From Kitasatospora mediocidica KCTC 9733 (lineage in GTDB: Bacteria > Actinomycetota > Actinomycetes > Streptomycetales > Streptomycetaceae): 64,000 nucleotides of DNA. The notes under the pieces are model-generated. The model had not been told where the DNA came from, made no database searches, and saw nothing but the letters and a program-made list of their open reading frames with translations. A program made the translations under genes and the position numbers. Shown one piece after another: positions 17,660 through 26,592 of this stretch; within the stretch, counting starts at the first letter, position 1; every line of letters starts with the position of its first letter. The stretch covers positions 434,001-498,000 of the forward strand of contig NZ_JQLN01000007.1 of the NCBI RefSeq assembly GCF_000744225.1, read 5' to 3'.

Positions 17660-19030
17660 ATGTCATCCACCGAGCCGGCACAGCCCGGGCAGCCGGACGA
17701 GGGAGAGCTGGCCGGTCTTCATCGCCGCATCGCCCAGCTGGAGGCCACAGCCGCCACACCCCGCGCCGAGAAGCACCGGCTGCGGGCCTTCGGCTCGACC
17801 GTCCTGATCATCGTCGCGTCCGTGCTGTCGCTGCTCGCGGTGATCGCGGTGTGGGCGCACGACGAGGTCCACGACACGGACCGGTTCGTCTCGGCCCTGG
17901 CGCCGCTGGCCCACAACCCCGACGTGCAGGCAGCCGTCACCAACCGGATCACCAACGCCGCGGTGCAGCAGATCGACGTCGCCGGCGTGGTGAACCAGCT
18001 CTCGACGGGCGCCGCCGACCAGGGCGTACCACCGCGGCTGGCCCAGCTGATCAACGGCCTGAGCGGGCCGCTCACCAGCGCGCTGACCGATCTGATCCAC
18101 AGCGCGGCCGATCGGGTGGTGACCAGCGACGCCTTCGCGACCGTCTGGGAGCAGGCGCTGCGCGCCGGCCACGCCACCATGAACAAGGCGCTGACCGGTG
18201 AGGGCGGCGGCGCGGTGCAGCTGACGAACAACGAGGTGACCCTCGACATCGCGCCGGCCGTGCAGCTGGTGAAGGCACAGCTGGTCGATGCCGGCTTCGC
18301 GGCCGCCGCCAAGATCCCCGACATCCACACCGACTTCGTGATCTTCTCCTCCCCCGACCTCGCCAAGGTCAAGAGCGCCGTCCGGCTGCTGGAGATCCTC
18401 GGCAACTGGCTGCCCGTCATCGCGGTGCTCGTCGCCGCGGCCGGGGTGTACACCGCGGTCAATCGGCGCAGGGCGCTGGTCGGCGCGGCGATCGGTGTCG
18501 GCGCGGCGATGCTGCTGCTGGGCGTCGCGCTGGCCGTCTTCCGTTCCTACTTCATCGACCACCTGCCGTCGGACGCCTCGCCCGCCGCGGCGGGCGCCGT
18601 CTTCGACGCCCTGGTGACCTTCCTGCGCCAGGCCGTGCGGGGGGTGGGCGCGCTCGCCGTGCTCGTCGCTCTCGGCGCGCTGCTCTCGGGACCCTCCCGG
18701 GCTGCCGTGGCCATCCGCCACATCGGCGCCACCGGGATGGCCGGGGTGCGCTCCGCGGCGGATTCGATCGGGTTCCGCGCGGGCCCGGTGGAACCGTTCG
18801 TGCGCCGGTGGAAGCGGTGGATCGGGATCGCGATCCTGCTCATCGCCTCGGTCGTCTTCGTGTTCTGGACCCACCCGACCGGCCTGGTCGTCCTCTGGTT
18901 CGCCGTGGTGATCCTGATCGCCTTCGCCATCCGCGAGTTCCTGGCCCCGAGCCCGGCACCCACCCCCGACGGCGCCGCGCACCCGCTGCCCGGCGAGGAC
19001 GCCCCGGCGGCGGGCGGCGGCAGCAGCTGA
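17660..19030 (+). CDS. Multi-pass membrane protein, unknown function
   Basis: A 456-residue protein. The N-terminal 45 residues include a predicted coiled coil (LAGLHRRIAQLEAT). One helix at about 50-70 leads to a 190-residue outer region (TDRFVSALAPLAHNPDVQ onward, with repeated amphipathic helices). Helices follow at about 250-270, 278-300, 325-350 and 395-430. The order is common in actinobacterial integral membrane proteins without known function. ATG 17660 has ggaag/gggag upstream. No nearby gene hints at its job. Confidence 0.75.
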   Translation: MSSTEPAQPGQPDEGELAGLHRRIAQLEATAATPRAEKHRLRAFGSTVLIIVASVLSLLAVIAVWAHDEVHDTDRFVSALAPLAHNPDVQAAVTNRITNAAVQQIDVAGVVNQLSTGAADQGVPPRLAQLINGLSGPLTSALTDLIHSAADRVVTSDAFATVWEQALRAGHATMNKALTGEGGGAVQLTNNEVTLDIAPAVQLVKAQLVDAGFAAAAKIPDIHTDFVIFSSPDLAKVKSAVRLLEILGNWLPVIAVLVAAAGVYTAVNRRRALVGAAIGVGAAMLLLGVALAVFRSYFIDHLPSDASPAAAGAVFDALVTFLRQAVRGVGALAVLVALGALLSGPSRAAVAIRHIGATGMAGVRSAADSIGFRAGPVEPFVRRWKRWIGIAILLIASVVFVFWTHPTGLVVLWFAVVILIAFAIREFLAPSPAPTPDGAAHPLPGEDAPAAGGGSS

Positions 19031-19120
19031 GGCGGTCCTCCCTTTTGCGGCGCGGCGCTCCGCGTTCGACCATCGAAGGGAGAGCTGTGCCCGCCCGGCG
19101 CAGGTCCGGGATGGACGGCG

Positions 19121-21810
19121 GTGAGCACCGTGGCGACGGAACCCGGGGGTCCGGCCGTCCCGAAGGGGCGGAGTTCGCGGTTCGGCGCGGACCCGCTCCT
19201 GGGCGCACGGTTACGCGTTCCCCCGGTCCCGACCACGTTCGTGCGCAGGCCGCGGCTGGCCGAGCGGCTCACCCACGGCGTGCGCGAGCACGTCCTGGTG
19301 CTGGTCAACGGGCCGGCCGGAGCCGGCAAGACGCTGCTGACCTCCGACTGGGCGCGCGCGTTCGCGGCGCCGGATCGCCCCGCGTGGCTGACCGTCGAGG
19401 TGGAGGACAACGCCCCCGAGTTCTTCTGGGCCGTCCTCCGGCAGGCCCTGGGCCAGGCGGGGGCGCTCGCGCAGGAGACCGCCACCGCGCGCCGGGCGGA
19501 CCCGGCCGAGCAGCCGGCCGAGCGCCTGGCAGCCGAGCTGGCCGCATGCCGACGCCCGGTCGTGATCGTCCTCGACGAGTTCGAACGCATGACCAATCCG
19601 GAGATCGTCGAAGGGCTGCACCTCCTGCTCCGACGTGCGGACGGAAAGCTGCGCCTGGTCCTGGTGAGTCGCAACGAACCGCTGCTGCCGCTCCACCGCT
19701 ACCGTGCCGCCGGTGAGATCGCGGAGATCCGCGCCGCCGACCTCGCGTTCTCGACCGAGGAGGCCTCGGAGCTCCTGCGGCTGCACGATCTGTCGCTCTC
19801 CCCCGAAGGTGTCGGGGCCCTGACCGAGCGCACCCAGGGGTGGGCCGCGGGACTGCGGCTGTTCGCACTGGCCGCCGCCGGCGCACCGGACTGCGAGCGG
19901 TACCTGAAGGAGTTCGAGGCGGGCCACAGCACGATCGCCGACTTCCTGCTGGCCGAGGTGCTCGACGCCCAGCCGAGCGAGGCACGGGACCTCCTGCTGC
20001 GCACCAGCGTCCTCGAACGCATTCACCCGGCCCTGGCCAACGCGCTGACCGGAGGCGGCGACGCGGAGCGGATCCTCGACGACCTCGCCCGGGCGAACGC
20101 CTTCGTCACCCCGGTGAACGGCTCCTGGTACCGCCAGCACCCCCTGTTCGCGCAGATCCTCCGCGTGCAGCTGCGGGCCCGTTGTCCGGGCCTGCAGCAG
20201 AAGCTCCACCTGACGGCCGCGCGCTGGCTGCACCAGGCCGGCCTGCTGGACGACGCCCTGCGCCACGCGATCGCCGCAGGCGAATGGCGTACGGCCGCCG
20301 AGTGGTTCGTCGGTGATCTGGCGGTCGAACAGTACTTCTCCCGCGCGGGCATCGGAGTGTCGGCCGCACTGCTGGAAGGCATGCCGACCGGTGTGCGCGG
20401 CCCGTCCGCCGAGCTGATCCGGGCGGCCAGGGCACTGGCCGCCGCCGACCTGCCGGCCGGGACGGCGCACCTGGAGCGCGCGGCCACCACCTGCGCGGCC
20501 ACCGCCGGTGACGACGCACCGCTCGCGCTGAGCGCCGCCTTCCTGCGGCTGGTGGCCGCCCGGCTGAACGGTTCGACCGTCGCGGCGGAGGACGCGGCCG
20601 AGGCGGTCGAACGCCTGCGGCGCCGCCTGCCCGCCGACCGCTGGAACGACCACCCCCTGCTGGCGGTCCGGCTGCTCACCGACCTGGCGGCCGCGCGGCT
20701 CTGGGCGGGGAACCTCGCCTCGGCGCGCGCGACGCTGCTCGCCGCCCTCGCCCGGGCGGACGGTACCGATCCCCGGGATCGGTACGAGCCGCTCGCGCTG
20801 CTCGCGCTGGTCGAGTTACTCACCGGTGCCACCGGCCGGGCCGAGACCCGCGCCCGCCAGGCCGTCACCGAGGTCGCGCACACCCGAGGCGACAGCGGCG
20901 ACCGGCCGGCCGTCGCCTACCTCGTCCTCGCGCAGGTCGCCATGGAGCGGGGCGACCTGGCGGCGGCGCGACGCAGCGCCCAGCACACCGCAGGGCCGGG
21001 GGCGGGGGCGGGGGCGGAGTCCGGACGGGATCCCGTGCAGGCGGTGATCACCGCCGTGGTCCGTTCCCGGCTGGCTCTTCGCCACGGTGATCCGTGGCAG
21101 GCCCTGTCCGCCCTCGACGCCGCCGAGCATCCCGGTGCTGCCGAGGATCCGTCGCCCTGGGCCAGGGGGCTGACCGCACTGGCCGCCTCGGAGGCGCTGG
21201 TGATGGCGGGCGACACCCGGGCCGCGGTCGAGGTGCTGTCGCACCCCGAGGCGGGCGGTGCCGACCACGCCGTCGCCATGGCTCGGGCCCACCTGGCCGC
21301 GGGCGCCCGGGGGCCGCGGTCCGGGCCCTGCCCGACATCGTGCCGGGTGCGCCCACGATCGCCGCCCGTTCCCTGCTGGTGAGGGCCGAGGTGTGCGCCG
21401 CGGACGGGGACGACCGACGGGCCCGGCAGCTGCTCGCCCGCGCCCTCGCCACGGCTCGTCCGGACCACCTGTGCGGACCCTTCCTGGAGGCCGGCCCCTG
21501 GCTGGCGCCGTTCCTGCTGCACCGCCCCGCGCTCACCGAGGCCCACGGCTGGCTGCCCAGGAGCCTGCGCCCGGCGGCGGTGCCGGACTCCGGCGAGAGG
21601 CTGGAGGACGCCGCCGTCGAGCCGCTGAGCAGGCGCGAACAGGACGTGCTCGCGCTGGTGGCACAGCTGATGTCGACGCAGGAGGTGGCCGGCGACCTCC
21701 ATGTGTCGGTCAACACCGTCAAGACCCATCTCAAGAGCATCAACCGCAAGCTGGGGACCAGCCACCGCGCCGAGGCGGTGCGTCGCGCGCGCCGGCTGCA
21801 CCTGCTGTGA
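19121..21810 (+). pseudogene. MalT/LuxR-type ATPase regulator split by a frameshift
   Basis: The first frame (GTG 19121 to the stop at 21382) encodes an N-terminal P-loop (NGPAGAGKTLL, about residue 65), Walker B VVIVLDEFER and a long helical-repeat region, as in LAL/MalT regulators, then becomes nonsense (ARGPRSGPCPTSC). The second frame (about 21312 to 21810) resumes with ALPDIVPGAPTIAARSLLVRA and ends in a good LuxR helix-turn-helix (LSRREQDVLALVAQ, NTVKTHLKSINRKLG). Adding one G to the run of five at 21309-21313 joins them into a normal protein of about 896 residues. It is either truly broken, switched by slippage, or a sequencing error. The family links ATP and a small inducer to transcription. 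Confidence 0.85.
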
Positions 21811-21941
21811 GCGCGATTCCCACCGGCTCACCTCCCCGGGGTGACGACTGCCGGGCCCCGGGCGAGGACCCTGGGGAGCAGGGGAGGAACCGGCGACCGT
21901 GGTCCGCCGTCCTCCGTTCGCCATCCACCTGGGAGGCGTGC

Positions 21942-22142
21942 ATGCGTTACGAGATCCGGGTCGCCGGCACCATGTCAGAGGCCATGCTGGAAGAAGGCTT
22001 CCCCGAGTTGGAGAGCTTCGTGATCGCCGACCAGACCGTCCTGGCCGGCCGGATCGTCGACGAAGCGCACCTGTACGGGCTCCTGACACGCTTTCAGCAT
22101 CTGGGGCTGCGCATCACGGAGTTGAGGCAACTGCCCGACTGA
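21942..22142 (+). CDS. Small conserved-type protein of 66 residues
   Basis: MRYEIRVAGTMSEAML... ends LGLRITELRQLPD. This pattern, a beta strand, an Ile/Val-rich core and a short ending, is seen in a small family of Streptomyces proteins of unknown function. The start has gggagg 6 bases upstream, so expression is likely. It follows the split LuxR regulator by about 130 bases. No active-site residues can be named. Confidence 0.75.
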   Translation: MRYEIRVAGTMSEAMLEEGFPELESFVIADQTVLAGRIVDEAHLYGLLTRFQHLGLRITELRQLPD

Positions 22143-22172
22143 TCAGCTCCCTGCGTGGAGGCGTACGTCGAA

Positions 22173-22200
22173 GCGCCGGGCACCTTCTGGTGCCCGGCGC
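22173..22200. terminator. Strong bidirectional terminator
   Basis: A perfect 12-bp stem (22173-22184 with 22189-22200) closes on a TTCT loop between the convergent genes at 21942 and 22218. Confidence 0.85.
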
Positions 22201-22217
22201 CTCTGGTGGGCCGGCTG

Positions 22218-22616
22218 TCACGCCAGCACGCGCGCCTTGGCCCGCTCGTACTCCTCCTGGGTGATGTCGTCCCGTCGACGCAGCTCGGCCAGCCGGTCCA
22301 GTTCGTCCGCGGTGCCGGCCTTCGAGCCGGTCCCGGTGTCGGCGGCCTCGCGAACGTAGGCGCGGAAGTCCTGGTCGGCCTGCTGCGCCTTGGCGATCTC
22401 CCGTTGGCCCATGCCCTTGCCCCGGACGATCAGGTACACGAACACGCCGAGGAACGGCAGGATGATCACGAACACGGACCAGCCGGCCTTGCCCCAGCCG
22501 TTCACCGTGTCGTCCCGGAAGAGGTCCGCGAAGACGCGGAACAGCAGCATGAACCACAGCACCCATAGGAAGATCCACATGGTGGTGAGGAAGATGTTCA
22601 GCAGCGGATAGTTCAT
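22218..22616 (-). CDS. SHOCT-domain membrane protein
   Basis: A 132-residue protein with two membrane helices near the N-terminus (LNIFLTTMWIFLWVLWFMLL; WSVFVIILPFLGVFVYLI), as in the phospholipase-D-N (PLDc_N) domain, then a charged linker and a C-terminal SHOCT motif (LDRLAELRRRDDITQEEYERAKARVL). SHOCT is a short helical unit thought to oligomerise. ATG 22616 has GGAGG 6-10 bases upstream and gives a much better start than longer frames. The cellular role is unknown. Confidence 0.88.
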   Translation of the reverse strand: MNYPLLNIFLTTMWIFLWVLWFMLLFRVFADLFRDDTVNGWGKAGWSVFVIILPFLGVFVYLIVRGKGMGQREIAKAQQADQDFRAYVREAADTGTGSKAGTADELDRLAELRRRDDITQEEYERAKARVLA

Positions 22617-22800
22617 CACGCGCCTCCTGTCAGCGGTGATCAGCCCGAAGGGCGTCGGCGGGGCGGTGACCGGCCGACGGGGCGGGCGTCGCAGCTGTCC
22701 AGTGGTTGCGAAACCGACGCTCCATGGCCACACTCCACCCGGCAGGCCGGGGAGCGCACCACCCCTGGCGGGTGATTCGAGCCCGGCGGACGGCGTTGCC

Positions 22801-23322
22801 TCAGTGGCCCAGCGCGCCCTTCGCCGCCACGATCACCAGGCCGAGCACCAAGTTGACCAGGGCCTCCGCGCTCGCCTGGCGGCGCGACGCACCGGCGTAC
22901 AGGGCGCCGAGGAAGGCCCAGGACACCTGTTGCGCCACCGCGACCGCCAGCGCGAACCACGCGGTGGACGTCAGATCCAGCCCGAGCAGCGGACTGATGG
23001 CCAGCGCCACGGCCGGCAGCACCGCCGCCTCGACGATCGACCGCTCCCCCCTCCCGACCCGGCGGATCTCACGCCAGTCGAGCCCCTGCCCGACCGTCCG
23101 CTCCCCGGCGAGGCGCGCGTAGACATGGGCCACCCAGAAGACCACCCCGGTGACGAGCAGCAGCACCACGGTCTCAAGTCGGGGGAACTCGACGGCGGTG
23201 CTGGCCGCGACGATCACCGAGGCGGCCAGAAGTGATCCGTAGACGGCGCCCGCGTAGTCCGTCTGCGTCTGCTGACGACCGTCCGGACCGGGTCTGTGCC
23301 ACCACGGAAGTACATGATTCAC
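22801..23322 (-). CDS. Four-helix membrane protein, unknown function
   Basis: About 173 residues with hydrophobic helices near 28-45, 50-68, 98-122 and 140-170, and a polar N-terminus. GTG 23322 is tentative (GGTGGG close upstream); GTG 23361 would add 13 residues without a ribosome site. I do not recognise the family. It lies 184 bases upstream of the SHOCT gene on the same strand; the gap holds nothing I can name. Confidence 0.65.
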   Translation of the reverse strand: MNHVLPWWHRPGPDGRQQTQTDYAGAVYGSLLAASVIVAASTAVEFPRLETVVLLLVTGVVFWVAHVYARLAGERTVGQGLDWREIRRVGRGERSIVEAAVLPAVALAISPLLGLDLTSTAWFALAVAVAQQVSWAFLGALYAGASRRQASAEALVNLVLGLVIVAAKGALGH

Positions 23323-23413
23323 CGGCCCACCATACGAGCGCGCGGCACGGGCGGCAGGCACGCCACGCGTGCGGGCACACGGTGGCGCGGAACCGTCGAC
23401 GGCCCGGCAGGCC

Positions 23414-23599
23414 TCACCCGCGCGGCCGCCGGCGCAGCACCAGCAGGTACAACCCCGACAGAACGAAGAGCAGCACCAGGACGGCCGGCGCCTGTACAGC
23501 CATGGCCTCGGGCATGTGGCGCGGGTCCGACCTGGCCACCCGAAGCAGGGTGCGCACCGGTCCGGGGTTCTGAGTCGCTGATCGCCGACGGACTCTCAC
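23414..23599 (-). CDS. Possible small single-helix membrane protein
   Basis: This frame of up to 61 residues ends in one hydrophobic helix followed by Arg-rich residues (VLVLLFVLSGLYLLVLRRRP), a typical single-span inner-membrane topology. There is no ribosome site for GTG 23599; a shorter form could start at ATG 23515. It lies 12 bases past the stop of the peptidase gene upstream, in the same direction, and may be the last gene of that operon. Confidence 0.35.
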   Translation of the reverse strand: MRVRRRSATQNPGPVRTLLRVARSDPRHMPEAMAVQAPAVLVLLFVLSGLYLLVLRRRPRG

Positions 23600-23611
23600 T
23601 CGTCGTCGGGC

Positions 23612-24730
23612 TCAGGAGACGGTGGCGAGGGCGTGCGGGGTGTTGTTGAACCGGCGTCCGGCGTTCTCCGTGACGGTGACGATGTCCTCGATCCGGACCC
23701 CGAAGCGTCCCGGGAGGTAGATGCCCGGTTCGATGGAGAAGCACATCCCGGGCACCAGGACCTGCTCCTCGCCCTCCACCATGTAGGGCGGTTCGTGCGT
23801 GGTCAGGCCGATGCCGTGGCCGGTGCGGTGGATGAAGTAGTCGCCGTAGCCCGCCTCCGTGATCACCGCGCGCGCCACCCGGTCGATCTCCTGGCAGGCG
23901 ACTCCCGGCCGTACCGCTTCGAACGCCTGCTGCTGGGCCCGGCGCACCACCTCGTGCACGGTTCGGACCTCGTCGGGGATGTCGGGTCCGACGTGGACGG
24001 TGCGGGTGGTGTCGGAGCCGTAGCCGTCCTTGAGGCCGCCGAAGTCCAGGACGACGGTGTCACCGGGCTGGATGACCCGCTCGCCGGCCTCGTGGTGGGG
24101 GTTGGCTCCGTTGGGACCGGAGCCGACCACCGTGAAGTCGACCTGGCTGTGGCCGTACTGCGTGAGGAGCCGGGCGAGATCGGCGGCGACCTCGTTCTCC
24201 CGGCGGCCGGCGAAGGCCACCTGGAGGATGGCGCGGAAGGCGTCGTCGGCGGCGGCGCCGGCGGCGGCGAGCCGCTCCAGCTCGTCGGCGTCCTTGACGG
24301 CGCGCAGCATCGGCAGGGCGCGCGTCAGCGGGCGGTAGCTGCTGGCCGGCAGGGCCTCCTGGAGGCCGAGAAGGTGCATGGCCCAGGACGAGTCGGAGAT
24401 CCCGTACCGGCCGTTCGGATCGAGCAGCCGGCCGGCCGCGGCGTACGGATCGGTCCCGTCGGTCCAGTCCGTGAGCGTCAGGGCGGCGGCGCCGGGTGCG
24501 CCCTCGGCGTCGGGGCGCTCCAGCCTCGGCACGATCATCGTGGGCGGACGTCCCGGCGTGAGCACCAGCGCGGTGAGCCGCTCGGTGATGGCGACCGGCC
24601 GGTAGCCGGTCAGGTACAGCAGGTCCGGACCGGGTGTGATGACCAGTCCGGACAGGCCGGCCTGCGCCGCCGTCTCGGTGGCTCGCGCCATCCGCGCGGT
24701 GAAGTCCTGGGCGGTGAAGGTTTTCGGCAT
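23612..24730 (-). CDS. M24-family Xaa-Pro-type aminopeptidase
   Basis: A 372-residue cytoplasmic metallopeptidase. The creatinase-like N-terminal domain (LLYLTGYRPVAITERL) is followed by the pita-bread domain with all five metal ligands: Asp in VLDFGG, Asp in GSDTTRT, His in TGHGIGLTTHE, Glu in SIEPGIY and Glu in VRIEDIV. The family removes N-terminal residues before Pro, or cleaves dipeptides ending in Pro. ATG 24730 is preferred; AGGAG is 11 bases upstream, whereas GTG 24742 sits on it. It is the last well-supported gene of the permease operon (52 bases after the dipeptidase). Confidence 0.9.
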   Translation of the reverse strand: MPKTFTAQDFTARMARATETAAQAGLSGLVITPGPDLLYLTGYRPVAITERLTALVLTPGRPPTMIVPRLERPDAEGAPGAAALTLTDWTDGTDPYAAAGRLLDPNGRYGISDSSWAMHLLGLQEALPASSYRPLTRALPMLRAVKDADELERLAAAGAAADDAFRAILQVAFAGRRENEVAADLARLLTQYGHSQVDFTVVGSGPNGANPHHEAGERVIQPGDTVVLDFGGLKDGYGSDTTRTVHVGPDIPDEVRTVHEVVRRAQQQAFEAVRPGVACQEIDRVARAVITEAGYGDYFIHRTGHGIGLTTHEPPYMVEGEEQVLVPGMCFSIEPGIYLPGRFGVRIEDIVTVTENAGRRFNNTPHALATVS

Positions 24731-24782
24731 GGGCGTGGCCACTCCTGGTTCGGTTCGATGGATGGGAGCACTCGACCCTTAG

Positions 24783-26162
24783 TCAACCGCCCGCAGAATT
24801 AGCGTAGTTGTGGAGGAAGAGGGCCTCCACCAGGGCCATCCGCTCGATCTCGGCAGGGTCCACGCTCTCGTTCGGCGCGTGGATCAGGCAGCGTGGCTCC
24901 TCGACGCCCATGAGGATCAGTTCGGCGTCGGGGAAGGTGGTGGTCAGGACGTTGCACAGCGGAATCGAACCACCCTGGCCGAGAAAGGAGATCGGCTTGC
25001 CGTAGGCGTCCCGCATGGCGCGGTCGAGTGCGGCGTACGCCGGTCCGCCGGTGGCCGCGCGAAACGGCGAGCCGGTGCCCTCGCGCTCCACCTGGACCTG
25101 GACGCCCCAGGGGGCCGCGGCCTTCAGGTGCGCGGTCAGGGCGTCGGCGGCCGCGTCGGCCGGCGTCCCGGGCGGGACCCGCAGGCTGACCCGCGCCTTG
25201 GCGACGGCGGGTACGGCGGCGGCCGAACCGACGACCGGGGGGCAGTCGATGCCGAGGACGGTCACCGCCGGACGGGCCCACAGCCGGTCGGCCACCGTGC
25301 CGGAACCCAGCAGTGCGACCCCGTCGAGGACGGCCGCGTCGGTGCGGAACTGCTGCTCGTCGTAGTCGGCGCCCTGCCAGACGCCACTGCCGTCCAGGCC
25401 GTCGATGCGGGTGCCGCCCGTCGCGTCGCGCAGCGAGTCGAGGGTCCGGATCAGCGCGGCCAGCGCATCCGGCGCGGGGCCGCCGAACATGCCCGAGTGC
25501 ACGTCTCCGGCCAGCGTGGAGACGGTCACCACGACGTTGGCGAGGCCGCGCAGCACGGTCGTCGCGGTGGGTACGCCCACGGCCGCGTTGCCGGTGTCGC
25601 AGATCAGCAGCACGTCGGCGCGCAACTCGTCGGCGTGCTCGGGGACATAGGCTTCGAGGCCGCCGGTGCCCTGCTCCTCGGAGCCCTCCACGACCAGCTT
25701 CAGGCCCACCGGGATGTCGTCGCCCAGCGCGCGCAGCGCGGTGAGGTGCATGACGATGTTGCCCTTGCAGTCGGCCGATCCGCGCCCGTACAGACGACCG
25801 TCACGCTCGGTGAGTTCGAACGGCGGGGACTGCCAGGCGGAGTCGTCCAGTGGAGGCTGTACGTCGTAGTGGCTGTACAGCAGGACGGTCGGGGCCCCGG
25901 GCGGCGGCGGGCGGTGGCCGACGACGGCGTGGCTGCCGTCCGGGGTCAGCACCAGGCGGACGTCCTGCAGACCCGCGTCGGTGAAGGCCTGTGCGACCCA
26001 CTCGGCGGTGCGCCTGCAGTGCTCGGGGGGATACTGGCGGGGGTCCGCGACCGAGGGCATCGCGACCAGTTCGGCGAGATCCGCCGTGGCCCGGGGCATC
26101 AGCGCGGCCACCCGGCCGGCGAGGTCGGCGGCCAGGCCTGTCTGTCCAGTCATGTCAGTCAT
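24783..26162 (-). CDS. M20-family metallodipeptidase
   Basis: A 459-residue cytoplasmic dipeptidase. Motifs of the family: first metal ligand in SHYDVQPP, bridging Asp in GRGSADCKGN, catalytic Glu pair in EGSEEQGTGG, then Asp in LICDTGN and His near the end (CLIHAPNESV). The insert between (residues about 205-340) is the lid domain. It hydrolyses small peptides with two metal ions. ATG 26162 overlaps the previous gene's stop by 8 bases, so translation is probably coupled. Confidence 0.93.
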   Translation of the reverse strand: MTDMTGQTGLAADLAGRVAALMPRATADLAELVAMPSVADPRQYPPEHCRRTAEWVAQAFTDAGLQDVRLVLTPDGSHAVVGHRPPPPGAPTVLLYSHYDVQPPLDDSAWQSPPFELTERDGRLYGRGSADCKGNIVMHLTALRALGDDIPVGLKLVVEGSEEQGTGGLEAYVPEHADELRADVLLICDTGNAAVGVPTATTVLRGLANVVVTVSTLAGDVHSGMFGGPAPDALAALIRTLDSLRDATGGTRIDGLDGSGVWQGADYDEQQFRTDAAVLDGVALLGSGTVADRLWARPAVTVLGIDCPPVVGSAAAVPAVAKARVSLRVPPGTPADAAADALTAHLKAAAPWGVQVQVEREGTGSPFRAATGGPAYAALDRAMRDAYGKPISFLGQGGSIPLCNVLTTTFPDAELILMGVEEPRCLIHAPNESVDPAEIERMALVEALFLHNYANSAGG

Positions 26163-26592
26163 TGACGGTGTCCGATGTCTTGAGGTCGCTGATCTTCTTC
26201 TGGTAGTCGGCCAGGTGGTCCGGGCAGTAGACCTTGATCACCTCGGCGCCGGCCTCCAGGACGCGCTGGTCGGCGATGACCGGCCGCTGGCCGGGGCCGC
26301 CCGCGCCGTTGGACAGCTGGACGAGCCACAGGCCGCGCTTCAGGGCCGAGTTGGGGTCGGTGCAGACCGCGCCGCCGTCGGTGCCCAACGTGTCGGCGAT
26401 GTTGCCCACGTTGCGCGAGGCGAAGCCTTTCGCGACGAGCGCGTCGTTCAACTGGTTCGCCTTCTTGAAGGCCTCGTTGGTGGCCTTCTGCTGCGTGTAC
26501 GTGAACAGCCCGGCGATCATCATGCCGACCAGCACCACGACCGCGCCGATGTAGATCCACCGGTGCTGGGACCACATGCGGGTGGGGCTCAT
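26155..26592 (-). CDS. Membrane-anchored small protein of peptide-use operon
   Basis: A 145-residue protein. One membrane helix at about 12-33 (IYIGAVVVLVGMMIAGLF) leads to an outer domain of about 110 residues with a Cys pair (AVCTDP and VYCPDHL) that could form a disulfide. I know no family for it. It overlaps the permease gene by 4 bases (ATGA) and the dipeptidase gene by 8, so the three are expressed as one unit. Its position suggests a partner or sensor of the permease; that is inference from order. Confidence 0.85.
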   Translation of the reverse strand: MSPTRMWSQHRWIYIGAVVVLVGMMIAGLFTYTQQKATNEAFKKANQLNDALVAKGFASRNVGNIADTLGTDGGAVCTDPNSALKRGLWLVQLSNGAGGPGQRPVIADQRVLEAGAEVIKVYCPDHLADYQKKISDLKTSDTVND

